DNA from: Clusia tigrina
Taxonomy: Eukaryota > Arthropoda > Insecta > Diptera > Clusiidae
DNA: 64,000 nt
Assembly: GCA_920105625.2 (NCBI GenBank)
Contig: OV050030.1
Location: 323,192,531 to 323,256,530, forward strand
Reading direction: 5' to 3'
The position numbers and the translations under genes were made by a program. The first letter of the stretch is position 1, and each line of letters starts with the position of its first letter. Shown one piece after another: positions 23,907 through 35,846 of the stretch. The notes beneath the pieces were generated by a model. The model searched no databases. It was not told the DNA's origin and worked only from the letters and a program-made list of their open reading frames with translations.

Positions 23907-25090
23907 TGGCCTTGTTCGTTTCTTTCATTGTGTATCATGCTTACGCGGCGGTTTCTGTTTGAGTTAAAAGTTTTATTGTTGTTCTGCTGTCTGCCTTGGG
24001 AGTTGTAGCTATTGTTGTGTCTGTAGTTGTTGTTTTTTTGATTAATGGGATATGTGTTGTTGTAGTTATTGTTTCTGTGACTGAAATTTGTATTGCTACG
24101 GGTGTTATTTCTACTGTTTGCATAGTTAGTGTTGTTGTTGTTATTTTTGTTACTGTTGTCATAGCGTGTGCTGAAATTTTGTCGTGTGTTGATTTTGTAC
24201 TGTGGAGAAGGGTTGAATGAATTGTATTTGCGTGGAGCGTTGAAATTGGACCTTGTGCTGTGTGTGTTGAATGAATTATGTCTTACTTGCATCAGCTGTT
24301 ATGTGTTGGGCATTGTTCTGGATTCTCTCTCGAGTTCAAGTGCCAATTCTGTTGCTTCTACTATATCTTTTGGTCTTGCAGCAAAAATTCTTGGTTTATA
24401 TTTTTCATTCAGTCCTTTTTTAAATATGTCCAGTGCTAATTTATTATTTAATTTACCTATAATGTTTTTTCGGATTCTGTCGCTGTTTCTCCTAGGTCAT
24501 GTATGCTTAATCTGTTTAGGCTTTCTATAATTGCTAAGATTTTTTCTTTACAGGCGTTTTTGCAAGAAGGCTTTTGTTGGAGGTTGCCTAGCTTGCAGTT
24601 TCGGTATTGTTGTTGCGGTATTGTTGTTGCGTCTTTGTACCTCTGTTTTAGTATAGTGGTGAGTGTATTGAAGTCCTCTGGTTTCGTATAACGTCCTATT
24701 GCAGTACTTACGTTAGCAGTCAATTTGGCGTGGTAGATGTATTCTAGCAAGTCTGTTTGTCATTACTCGTTGAGTGATTTGTTTATCAGCTCAGCGGTTA
24801 CTATGGAACTATCTAAATCTCTGAAGTTGCCCGTAAAGGTGGGTAGAGATTTCGATGCTGTTTCTAGACTAAAGGATGCCTTGTTGTCTGTTAATTCGTT
24901 CTCTTCGGTGAGTTGTTTTAATAAAAGGGTTTTTATAGTGGAGTAAGTATTGGCGAAGCTAATTTTTATTCCAGTTAGATCTTTATTGTCGTTGTCGGTC
25001 TCTAGTATGTTATTAAATTCGTCTCTAATTGTGTCTATCTGTCTAAGCTTTGCTCTTACTGTTTTGTTTGTGTGTATTCTGGTGGAATTT
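23882..25090 (-). pseudogene. G1 Gag
   Basis: Frames 25090-24780 (open upstream of any Met), 24750-24457 and 24292-23882. The middle includes YIYHAKLTANVSTAIGR and ILAIIESLNRLSIHDLGE. The C-terminal part is an Asn-rich tract (positions 24292-23950) without a CCHC zinc knuckle. Tandem stops lie near 24770. This Asn-rich, knuckle-less tail is shared with G2. Confidence 0.75.
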
Positions 25091-25264
25091 TCCTTAGTGT
25101 AGCAAATATGTCTTTTAGAGCATTTAATTTTCAGTCCATTTAGGATCAGAGTGTGAAATTTGTTTTAAGATTTTTATTATTATTTATTCAAAACATTTAA
25201 TTTCTTATTGTAGTAAATATTTAATTTGAAATTTTATCTTAATATATTATATATTTTTGTTTAT

Positions 25265-25483
25265 TTAAACTGCTGTAAGAGCGTTGCTAATAGCGTCTTT
25301 CTTGTACTTATGGACATAATTTTTAAAATTCTTACCTAATTTATAAGCTATTATTAAGAGGCTTATAACTAAGAATATAACTATATAATATTCCGGTATT
25401 GATGGGTATGTAATTTCTTTTGATAGCTGATTGTTGTTTATTGTTGAATCTTGTTCCTGTGACTTGCTCTGGCTTTTTCCCAT
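25265..25483 (-). CDS. Small putative myristoylated membrane protein of G1
   Basis: An intact 72-codon ORF. It begins MGKSQSKSQEQD, matching the MGxxxS/T pattern for N-myristoylation with following basic residues, has a polar Gln/Asn-rich spacer, then a strongly hydrophobic segment (YYIVIFLVISLLIIAY, residues about 33-48) and a basic tail (KLGKNFKNYVHKYKKD). It lies upstream of gag on the same strand. I do not recognise a family. It could help target Gag to membranes, or act only as a leader ORF. Confidence 0.5.
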   Translation of the reverse strand: MGKSQSKSQEQDSTINNNQLSKEITYPSIPEYYIVIFLVISLLIIAYKLGKNFKNYVHKYKKDAISNALTAV

Positions 25484-26175
<692 letters not shown>

Positions 26176-26289
26176 TATTATTTTTTTTAAATATACTTAT
26201 TAGATCCTTCGTTTTTGTTTATTAGATTTTTCTATTTTGGAAAATGCCAATAAGTAAACAAATCTTAAAATTACTGCAATTTTAAAATT

Positions 26290-27913
26290 ACCATGGTTAG
26301 GTTAGGTTAGACTCGCCGGCCCTTAAGGCTCCACATCAACCTACTAGGTCCTTTGCGCTGCCAGATGGATATCCATTTAAGAGCTATAGTATGAATCGTT
26401 GAACAGGGGGACGCTCTTAGCAAATCTTAAGAGAGAAACTATCCCTAGTTGTGCGACCTCTTCTAGTCCTTTAAAACAGGTGCTCCCATAAGCTCGCTTT
26501 GGATGTTGCGGAGTATAGGCATATTAGATGTTCCAGAGTGTCTCTTGTGCCTTGCTCCCAACATTTCCTGCATTCATTATGGCTTGTGAGTTCCATACTT
26601 TTAGACAGTGTCCTGTGAGTACTCCTACTACCGTTCTGCAATCCTTCCTCGGAATTGCCAGTATCGATTTGGTTTGAGTGCCGTACGGTTTGCAGATGAG
26701 CTTTGCGATCTTACTTGTGGCAATATTCCACCGTTCTTTCACCTTCTCATCATATCATCTTCAATACGGCTGTTGATCATTTTTAAAGGCATTAGTACGC
26801 TAATTACTTGCTCGTTTGGTAGTAAAATTCCTCTTTTTGCAATGGCATCCGCACTCTCATTTCCTTCCATGTTCTGATGCCCTGGCACCCAGTAGATATG
26901 TAGCTTCCGGTTGGTGGCTAGTCTCTCCATTGCTGCTTTGCATTGCAGAACATTTCTGGAAGATCCACAGCATGAGGTTATAGATTTGATCGCAGCCTGG
27001 CTATCTATGTTGGAGTTTATTGTTGAGTTCGTACTTTCTATTATTAGGCTTGAAAAATGCTGCAGTAGTTTGGTAGTCTGAACGGCTGTTTGATATCTAA
27101 TTCGGGGTAGTAGACACCTGCTCCAACGCCGTGATCCATATTCGAGCCGTCCGTGAATAGGTTGAAGGTTTTGCATTTAGCATTCATGCACCTATGCCAT
27201 CCCTCCTTTTCAATAGTTGTTTTTATTTATTTCCGCAGGCTAAGAATAGGAGTCACATAGTCAGTGTTGCCGCTGAGACTTCGATCTACATAGCTATGAC
27301 CGAAGGGCCGGAGAGAGAATTGTTTAATGGCCATCAACCATCACACAGATTTTGGCGCAAGGCATTTCCGCAAAGAGATCGATTGGGGGAACTTTGCGAA
27401 TGGTGTTAAGAGCAGTCGTTGGTGTTGTCCTTAGACACAGTGCCGCAAATCTCTTTGCCTCTTTCCACAGGTTTGCAATAAGTTTTCTTCCTAACAGCAT
27501 TCCACTACACCAAAATACAGTAGAGTAAAATAGGTCTTGCTATGGCAGGTGCAATGCATCAGAGGACAGAGGCCCCAAGTGCATCCAAGCTTCTTTTTAC
27601 AAGCATAGAGAGCGTTGGTAGCTTTCTTTACCCTTTCCTCCACATTCAGCTTCCATGAAAGCCTAGTGTCTACTATTACCCGTAAGTATTTGGTGTGGCT
27701 TTTTATATTGATAACCCTACTGTTCTGTTATGGTGGTTTCCATGGCGGGATCTTATATCTTCTACTGAAAAGTATCAGGTCCATTTTTTCCGCATTGACG
27801 ATTAGGCCTGCTTCTGTCGCCCATCTATATATGGTTTTTAGAGTATCGGTCATTAGGTTACTGAGAGTCGACATGTATTTCTCTATTATAACTATGGCTA
27901 TATCATCAGCATA
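26290..27913 (-). pseudogene. LOA-clade non-LTR element V: RT tail and RNase H
   Basis: From the RT active site (YADDIAIV, 27913) on the minus strand the sequence follows the LOA element at 61687-61334 (KYMSTLSNLM, TLKTIYRWATEAGLIVNAEK). RNase H lies at 27176-26739 (SRRWSRCLLPR, DSQAAIKSI, LHIYWVPGHQNMEGNESAD). A C-terminal segment follows (26742-26524). The 3' end is near 26290 with a GGTTAGGTTAGGTTAG run. Upstream of YADD the sequence is jockey-like. Confidence 0.75.
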
Positions 27914-29150
27914 TGTCAGCAATTTTTCATTTGTTGGTAGATCTGAAGCGAAAATAAGGTAGAGAAACGGACCAAGTACACTGCATTGAGACACGCCTGC
28001 TGTAATTTCCTAACTTCAAGTAGTGAATGTTATTTTTTTTACTACGAACTTTCAATCAGTATGGCAGCTTTTGAGTATAGCATGGGTTTTTTGTGGAAGT
28101 AGTAATTGTATTTTGTACAATAGCCCTTCATGCTATACCCTGTGAAATGCTTGGGCTGGCTATGTCTAGAAATATGGAATTGCATTATTTTTTTCCTTGA
28201 AGGCTTTTTTCATTTCAAAAACAATTCTAAGGACCTGCTCTATGGTGCCGTGTTTAGTTTTGAATCCAAATTGATGCAAGTTCTTCTATCATTAAAGGTG
28301 TTATTGATATATTCCTTTTAATGCTGGTATCAGGGGTTGAAATTATAGCAGCTTCAGTTTTCACGCTCACGAGATTTTCAATTGCTATTTCGATTTTCTT
28401 CTTTCTCAGTTTTGAGAGGAGTACTTAGCTCAGTGTGTGAGCTTATTTATTTTTTGTACCTCAGCCAATTAGTATTTTTATTTGTGAGGTATTCTGGTGG
28501 TGCTACCATATCTGCTGTCATATTAAGGAATACAATTGAAGGAGAGTGATCTTAAAATAAATCAAATGAACACACGCATTTTATTTGACATCTTTTTATG
28601 TTTTTAGTTACTTCAAAATCATACAAGTCTGGAATTTTGTTAATATCTGTAGGCCAATAAGTTGGTTGACCGGATGATATAACGTCAAGGTTTGCGTTGA
28701 ATATTGTAGATAGCAAGATTCTGCCCCTTGGTGTTATAAGTCTAGAACCTCAATGTGTATGTTTGGCATTGTAGTCACCTGCCGCAATGAACCGATTTCC
28801 AAGGGTATTGAAAAAGTCTGCGAATACAGAGGACAGTATACTGCTGAAATAGTTATTTTTTGTGGACTTTCAATAACGATAGATGTTGTGTGCATATATT
28901 GTTCCGTGTATTCTTGTAATGCTTAGTGCTTAATTATAGTTGTTACCATTATTGCTGCCTCCTGCTTTCCCACTTGCATGTTTAGTGTCGTATAAGGTCG
29001 CAGCCCTTTATTCTAAAATTATTAAATTGCATTAGATTTGTCTCAGCAATTAACATGACATCTATTTGGTTGTTTATAAGGAATGATTCTAGTTCGTATT
29101 TATGTTTGCATACTCCGTTCGCATTCCAGTACCATGATTTTATGGCATTC
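27914..29150 (-). pseudogene. Jockey-type element U: ORF2 (endonuclease and partial RT)
   Basis: Broken frames give endonuclease remains up to the Ser-Asp-His region at about 28540, then the RT thumb-side linker (28500-28350). A gap follows, then RT blocks equivalent to FGFKTKHGT (about 28265) and GLLYKIQLLLP (about 28100), and VLGPFLYLIFASDLPTN at 27975-27925. The first half of RT is deleted. It joins LOA sequence at the YADD box. Confidence 0.65.
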
Positions 29151-30488
29151 ATTTATTTGCTAATATAGTCTGCAGGAGCATGGTTTGGCTTTTCATGAGT
29201 TCCTGAATCATTAGCTGCATTGTATTCATGAATTCGGTTATTGCTTGCGTAAGGTTGTGTAATGTGTGCTCTATGGAATTACTTGTTTTTTCTTGACTAT
29301 TAGTGCCACATGACATTGGGTTGTTTTTTACCACATTTGCGTAAGTACATCGTTGAGTGTTACAACTGTCATTACTATGCTGTAAATTTGAATTTGCCGC
29401 TGAATAGGGGTTTTTGTTCTGAAGCGGAAAATTTATCTCATTAGTAGTGGGGGACAATTCTAAGTTGTTAACATTTTTGATCGTGGCCGATTTTATTTGT
29501 TGTTTTAAATTAGAGTACACTTGGCACACGCTGTAATTAATTAATTCTCTTTTTTAATTTTTTTTTGCATCAGGTTCAAGTTCAATACGAAATAATGGTT
29601 GTGCAATTTTGTCTCTATTTTTAATATTGTAAAGCGATTTTACATAAAACCCCTCCTCCAAGAGTGCATCTTTTGTTTCGCACGTGCTAACATCTGATTC
29701 AATACCTTTAATGACTACTACTAGCCCTGCTGCTTTTAAGATGGTAGGAATTTAAACTTTGCGATAGTTGGATTCATTATAAACTTGAATTTTAGTTTCT
29801 TGAATGCTGCCCTTTACCAGCGGTGTGATGTGGAAATATCTTAGACCTATGAGATTTGTAATATCTTTAATTAATATGCTAGAGTTACGCTCTCTTAGAT
29901 ATATTGGGGGTGCTTTCTGCTTAGACACAGTTATTTCAGGTTCCTCCTTTTCTTTCAGTAAAGCATATCTATTATAAGTGTTTATTACCTCATTTTGTTT
30001 TATTATTTTTGAAGTATTATTTGTAACAGATTTTTGTGGACTGCGCTTACGCTTTATTATTTGTGCATACCTTTCTAGCCTTGTTTGGGTATTAAGTTTA
30101 ATTGCCTTAAGATTTTTTTGTCACCTTCCCTGTTTCAGGAATATTCAAATGTTGCGGCAGAGCGGCTGCAGCGTTGTTGCGTTGATTTTGCTTGTTTTTG
30201 TTGGTGTGAGCACGTTTAAGATAGGAGCGCCAGTGTAATATGTGCTTAACATTTCCTGAGTCGGTGTGGTTAATGATGCTGTGCCGTAGAATCGAACGAG
30301 ATGGCCTCTGTTGTATTCGGTGTGTTTGTTGGTTGAATACCTATTTGCAAATGCGAAGGTTGCGCGGGGGTGATACATCGATTTTGATTCGGTGAGTTGA
30401 CTCGCTCATAAATATTTGTTCTTTTTTTCATTTTTGGTTTTTCTATACGTGAAATCAACTTTTTGTTTGTTATTATGTTAGTGTACAC
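29149..30488 (-). pseudogene. Jockey U ORF1 (Gag-like)
   Basis: N-terminal frames 30488-30145, a middle part at about 29960-29580 with ILIKDITNLIGLRYFHITPL and ALLEEGFYVKSLYNIKNR (the PRE_C2HC-like fold found before the knuckles in jockey Gag), and the C-terminal frame 29529-29149 ending in a Met/Leu-rich stretch (ITEFMNTMQLMIQELMKS). The same type of C-terminus occurs in the 56828-56487 frame. Several frameshifts. Confidence 0.65.
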
Positions 30489-30634
30489 GAAAAGAAATGC
30501 ATTAAGCTACTGAGAAAAAGATTATTTTGTTTTTGCAATCACTTTGACAATTTATTGTTTAATTATTAAACTATTTGTTGGCAATATTAAATGGAGCGGT
30601 TTAAGAGTACATATATGTAGAATACAAATCATCG

Positions 30635-31000
<366 letters not shown>

Positions 31001-31665
31001 AATCTTCTATAAGACCACTTTTTCGTCTCACATTGAAAGTCGGGCAAGACATAAAAAATATAAATATTTAAAAAGTTACCAAAAAATATATAAACTTTAG
31101 TATTTTGTTTCACCGCCTCTTTGGTTTTCGACAGATTGCAGTTTTCTTGGCATTTATTCAACAAGATTTTTGCACACATTGGGACTAATCTTGTTCCACT
31201 CTTCTTGCAATGCATTCTTCAACTGGTCTTTCGATGTACACATCCGCTCCTGCATCCTGCGCCCTAATTCGTACCATAAATGCTCAATCAGATTGATGTC
31301 GGGACTTTGTGCGGGCGTTTTGATAACTTTTGGGCAGTTATATAACAACCAACTTCTAACATCAAGAGCTGAATGTTTTGTATCATTGTCCTGGTCGAAT
31401 TTAAAGTTATTTTCAATACGCAATTTGTGCACACTTTCTTTCAAATTCTTCTTCAAAATTGCCAAGTATACTAGTTTATTCATTATCCCATCTATAAAAT
31501 GTAACTTTCCAACTCCTGAAGCTGCCATACACCCCCCAACCATCACTGACCCACTACCGTGCTTAACTGTTTTTCTTAGATTTTTCGCTTCAAACACTTG
31601 ATTTGGCCTACGCCACACTTTACCTCTTCAATCACATCCGAATAAATTAAATTTACAAAAATAAA
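31001..31665 (-). pseudogene. Tc1-like transposase, C-terminal part
   Basis: Frame 31618-31154 is the C-terminal catalytic part of a Tc1-family transposase: VWRRPNQ region, HGSGSVMVGGCMAASGVG, KFDQDNDTKHSALDVRSW (second catalytic Asp) and SPDINLIEHLWYELG (catalytic Glu). The expected Trp of VMVWGC is Gly. It is preceded on the minus strand by an I-type insertion and resumes at 32511. The terminal inverted repeat beyond 31080 was not identified. Confidence 0.85.
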
Positions 31666-32510
31666 GGAAACTTCCTCATATGTACAGACAGCAAATCGAC
31701 TATTGAAGCCATTCGAAACTTCAATAATGATAGCAGCAGGACCATAAACAATATCTGTAACTAGTGTATTAAATATTCCAAGAAAATAAAAATTATGTGG
31801 GTCCCAGGACATTCGGGGATACCAGGTAACGAACTTGCAGATATAGCTGCTGCAGAGTCAATTACGGCTCCAAACTACGTCTTCCAAGTCACAGAAACTA
31901 AAGACCTACTGCGACATATAGTATCTCTCCATGTTGCCACGAACTATTGCACTTGGAAAAAATATAAACACTTTTACACCACCTTCAACACAGATGGAAT
32001 GAAACCATATTATCCTGTAACTTGCTCTCGCCAACAAACAAAAAACTTTGTACGACTCCGCATCGGACACACCAAATGCTCAAACGAGCATTTGCTACGT
32101 GGGGAACCGTTACCTAACTGTCAATTCTGTGGGGAATCAATATCCTCGTTACACCTGCTAAATAACTGCCTCAACTTCCAAAAAACCCGTAAAAATATAT
32201 TCCATAACCAGATTCCAAGTGATTCTCTAAAAGATACATCAAAGAATAACATAACAAAGATCAATAAATTCTTAAAAGAATGCCACATCCAAAATTATAT
32301 TTAAATACCTAAATAAGTAAATATGTAAAATAATATATTAAAATCGAGTTGAAGGCCCTGGTAGCTATGACTCTTCTTCTTAAATTAGTTATAATAATTT
32401 ATTATTGTGATTAATCCTTTTAAATTAAAAATTAAATTTACTTTCGTCTGTAAATAATACCTAAAAAATATATTCTAGAATCATAAAGGTGTTGTTATTG
32501 TAAATATTTA
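31666..32510 (+). mobile_element. I-clade non-LTR element, 5' truncated, inserted in Tc1
   Basis: It begins inside RNase H (ICTDSKSTIEAIRNF, about 31680), continues in frame 31795-32304 with MWVPGHSGIPGNELADIAAA, then the C-terminal CCHC-like region (CQFCGESISSLHLLNNC). The 3' UTR carries GAGTTGAAGGCCCTGGTAGC, a sequence type known near the end of I elements. The Tc1 sequence can be followed across it; short AT-rich direct repeats (around TATTT) border it. Confidence 0.8.
31795..32304 (+). pseudogene. I-type ORF2 C-terminus (RNase H end and zinc region)
   Basis: A 169-residue open frame. The first residues hold the last RNase H block (PGHSGIPGNELAD). Residues about 105-125 hold a Cys/His pattern C-x2-C-x8-H-x4-C. 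The upstream part of RNase H is in the same strand but with a stop near 31765. Only the tail of the roughly 1,000-residue ORF2 remains. Confidence 0.8.
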
Positions 32511-33122
32511 CCGTACTCCAATATGTGAAATCTTTATATATAAATTCTCGTGCGAATTCAAGAATGTTGTTTTTTTTTGCTAATGAGGGGCTTTTTTCTT
32601 GCTACTCGACCATGAAAGTCATGTTTTCGCAATAATCTTCTTATAGTTTCTGGGTTAATCTCAGTACAAGAGGATTCTTTGACCTTTGCAGCTAGTTTGG
32701 GTGCAGAAGCAAAAGGTATTTGCTTTATTTCTCTTAAAATAAAGTTCTCATCTCTGTTGGATAATTTCTTTGGTTTGGCAGTACGTTGTTTATTTGAAGT
32801 GAATCAATTTTGTTTGTGTCTGGTAATCACATCGTGAACTGCTGACTTGCAAATTTGCTATTTCGCGCTCAGTTTTTTCTTGTAAATGGTGATGTATGAC
32901 TAAATTTCGTTCTTCCAAAGTGGACTGTTTTATATTTCGTGACATTTTAAAAAATAGTCAATTAAACTTCAGTGACTGGTGCACAATATTGAAATGACAA
33001 ATGTTTTTGCAAATGAGTAAACTTCGACTAAATATAACGGAATATTTGCCGCTATATTTTCAAAAAACACAGTATGCCCGCGAAAATTCAAAATTCGCGA
33101 TACTTTTTGAACAAACCTCGTA
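32511..33122 (-). pseudogene. Tc1-like transposase, N-terminal part and 5' end
   Basis: The minus strand from 32944 gives MSRNIKQSTLEERNLVIHHH and later REIANLQ, the first helix-turn-helix of Tc1 transposases. Decayed paired-domain sequence with stops follows to 32512, where the I element sits. It matches the missing first half of 31618-31154. The 5' end near 33122 abuts the G2 LTR. Confidence 0.8.
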
Positions 33123-33323
33123 TGTTTGCTGCGGCACCGACTGTCTGAATCGACAGTTTTTCGAGTGCTTTACCCGTGTGCAATTTGACGCCCTTGCACT
33201 TGAAAGAGTGCAAGCGCGCCGCACGAGGCAATGAACTGCTTTGGTGGTCGCTCCAGTGCAACACGCTACGGCATGCGCACAAGTTACGCGCTATGATCAG
33301 CATGCATGCATACATACACAACA
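33123..33323 (-). repeat. G2 3' LTR, truncated
   Basis: It starts TGTTGTGTATG on the minus strand (33323) after the polypurine tract GTAGGGGAAGGA (33335-33324). It is GC-richer than its surroundings. It stops at the Tc1 5' end; the rest of the LTR is absent. Confidence 0.6.
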
Positions 33324-33389
33324 TCCTTCCCCTACAAGATTTATTTATACTAGTTGACAATAAAAGGCAAGCTATATAAATATGTAAAT

Positions 33390-34551
33390 TTTTTTTAAAA
33401 ATTTCTTATGCTAACATTTAATTAGGTCATTATTATGTATTTTAACAATATTGCTATTTAGTTCTATGTAACTATTTGGACCCTTTTGTTTTATGATTTT
33501 GTATGGTCCCTTATATGGTAAGTCAAGTTTCTTTATATTACAATTTCTCAAATATACATAGTAATTTTTTTAAAATTTAGCTCTGTTCACATTTTTTTGG
33601 TTAAGATTTTGCATATTTTTGTTTTTTATGCTAGCTTGTTGTTTTAATTTCAATTCATTGCAATAATTATCAATATTATATAGCACCTTTTTATCTTTAA
33701 ATATTTCACAAGGTAATGTGCATAATATTCCGTAAACCAATTCGAAAGGGGTGTAACCTGTATTTACATGGTGTGTGGTGTTATAGAAGAATGTGAAATA
33801 TGGCAAATTTTCATCCCTTGTGTCTTGCTGTTGTAGGCACATAAGGTATTCATTTAGTACTCTATGGTTTCTTTCAATGGAACCCAAGGATTTATGATGA
33901 AACGGGGCTGAAACTATTTTTTCAATATTTAAAAGTTTACATATGTTGTTTAATAACTCGTTTGTGAATTCAGTTCCCTGGTCTGTCCTAAATTTTTTAA
34001 AACTTCCATACTTCAGTATGATATGCTCAACTATTGTTCTAGCTACAGTTACTGCATCTTTGGATTCTAAAGGAACTGCAATTACAAATTTTCTTAGATC
34101 ACACTGTGCTGTGAGAGTGTATCTAAAGGCACTTGACGTACATAGGGGTCCTACAGTCTCAATTGTCATTAGTTCAAAAGAGCTGCTCGGTGTTTCTGTG
34201 ACAGTAAATTGCTCTTTTAGCTCTTGCACACATATCATAATCCTTTAAGTATGCTATTACCATCTTCCTCATATATTTCCATATATGTTTCTGTTTCAGT
34301 CTAGCTACGGTTCTTTGTATGCCACTGTGCCCACAAAATTTTGAGTCATTGTAGTTTTTTATCAATTGCTTCATTTCAACTTTGTCTGATATTTCTATGG
34401 GAGGTTCATATATCAGCAACTTCAACCCATTTGTTTGAGTCCTCTGCAGATCATTAAACATTTTCATAAATTCTGATACTCCTGTTTTAGTTAGTAGGTC
34501 GTCATCAGATGCTATGCATAGTCTTTGTATACGAGTATGTGCATTGCTCAT
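33390..34551 (-). pseudogene. G2 integrase
   Basis: The H2C2 zinc region is frame 34551-34174 (KFCGHSGIQRTVARLKQKH, DYDMCARAK). The core is frame 34238-33570 with MTIETVGPL, FRTDQGTEFTNEL and IERNHRVLNEYL. The first catalytic Asp is Glu here, while G1 keeps Asp. A GPY-type C-terminal block (GPYKIIKQKGSNSYIEL) lies at 33520-33450. One frameshift joins the zinc region and core, another lies near 33570. Confidence 0.88.
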
Positions 34552-34662
34552 ATGAGATTCCTCAAAACCAATTTTACCTCTGGTAGAGTGTCATTCTTAT
34601 ATCCAGCAATCACTATTCGTTTTTTCAAATTGCAATTTATTCATGTTCTTAGTATCAGATAT

Positions 34663-35846
34663 CTAAGTTGCATGCCATATGTGTAGCTGATCAGACTGCA
34701 CTGGTTCACGTGTTTCAACATCTGCTTTTGTTACAGAATCTCCTGTGTTCTGTTTTTGAGCGTTTTCCGCCATGGCTCGGGTTATAATATCTATGCTCTT
34801 TGGTAGCATGTTCTTTAGTTCATCAGACTGAAGCGTAATTCTAGATAGGGCATCGGCATTAGTATTCATTTTACCTTGTTTGAATAGGATAGTAAAATCA
34901 TATTCCATGAGATCCATTCTGATTCTGGTAAGTTTGGATGAGAGATTTTGGTGTGTGAAAATACTTACAAGTGGTCTGTGGTAAGTGTATACTATGAACT
35001 TTTTGCCAAATAAATATGGCCTAAAAGAGTTAATACCCCAATGAATCGCCAAAAGTTCCTTCTGAATCACTGGTTTATTCAACTCATGTTTGTTGAGTGT
35101 TCTACTCGCATAAGCGATTGGTTTATCTTTACCAATTTCTCCTTGCGATAAGATTGCACCTAACGCATGATTGGACGCAGCAGTGGTGAGTATAAAAGTT
35201 TTGGTGAAATCTGGGTAAGTTAGTATAGGAGGAGAATAAGTTTCTGCTTTGATTGTTTGGAATGCAGTTTCACATTTGTCATCCCAATGAAATATGGCAT
35301 TTTTCTTTAATAATGCATTTAATGGGTTAACAATATGTGCGAAGTTGTTGAGAAATCTTCTGTAATAATTACAGAATGCAACAAATCTTCTAGTGTCATC
35401 AGCATTTAACAGCTTAGGGTAGTTTTTACTGGCATCATTCTTCCTTGGATCGGTAGTGATACCGTTAGCAGTTATTAAATTACCTAAGTAGACTACCTCG
35501 GATTTTAAGAAGTTACATTTGGTTGGATTTAATTTTTAATTATATGCAGTTAAAATATAATGCAGTTTCTCAAATACTTTAGTTAGATTGATATTCTGTT
35601 CTCTAAGGTTGGTTCCAAATACAATAATATCATCAACGTAAAGGAAAGCCGGCTCTTGTAGTCCAAGCGATAGCATGTGTTGAAAATGATATGTAGAGAT
35701 TTTAAAACCGAATGGTAGGCGTTTAAAATAAAAATGTCCTGAACTGGTTGAAAATGCTGTGAGAGGTCTGCATTTTGGCTCAAGAGGAATCTGGTGAAAA
35801 GAGCTAGTCATGTCCAAAGTTGAGAAATATTTAGCTTTATTTAATA
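34663..35846 (-). pseudogene. G2 RT (second half) and RNase H
   Basis: RT frame 35862-35536 includes YFSTLDMTSSFHQIPLE, RLPFGFKISTYHFQ and FLYVDDIIVFG (catalytic Asps intact). The connection region follows (FVAFCNYYRRFLNNFAH, HWDDKCETAF), then RNase H to 34663 (KELLAIHWGINSFRPYLFG, YHRPLVSIF, NTNADALSRI). Few breaks. The RT is split from its first blocks by a mariner-type element at 35847-37114. Confidence 0.88.

Noticed and set aside
26294..26310. Telomeric (TTAGG)n array
   Set aside because: The period is GGTTAG, the run is only 16 bp, and it lies at the 3' end of a LOA-type element.
31001..31080. Matching Tc1 terminal inverted repeats
   Set aside because: I compared the ends near 31000 and 33120 and found no convincing inverted match, so the exact borders are left open.
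33123..33379. Small genes at 33001-33379 on both strands
   Set aside because: The region is the GC-rich LTR of G2 next to the Tc1 end; open frames follow base composition.
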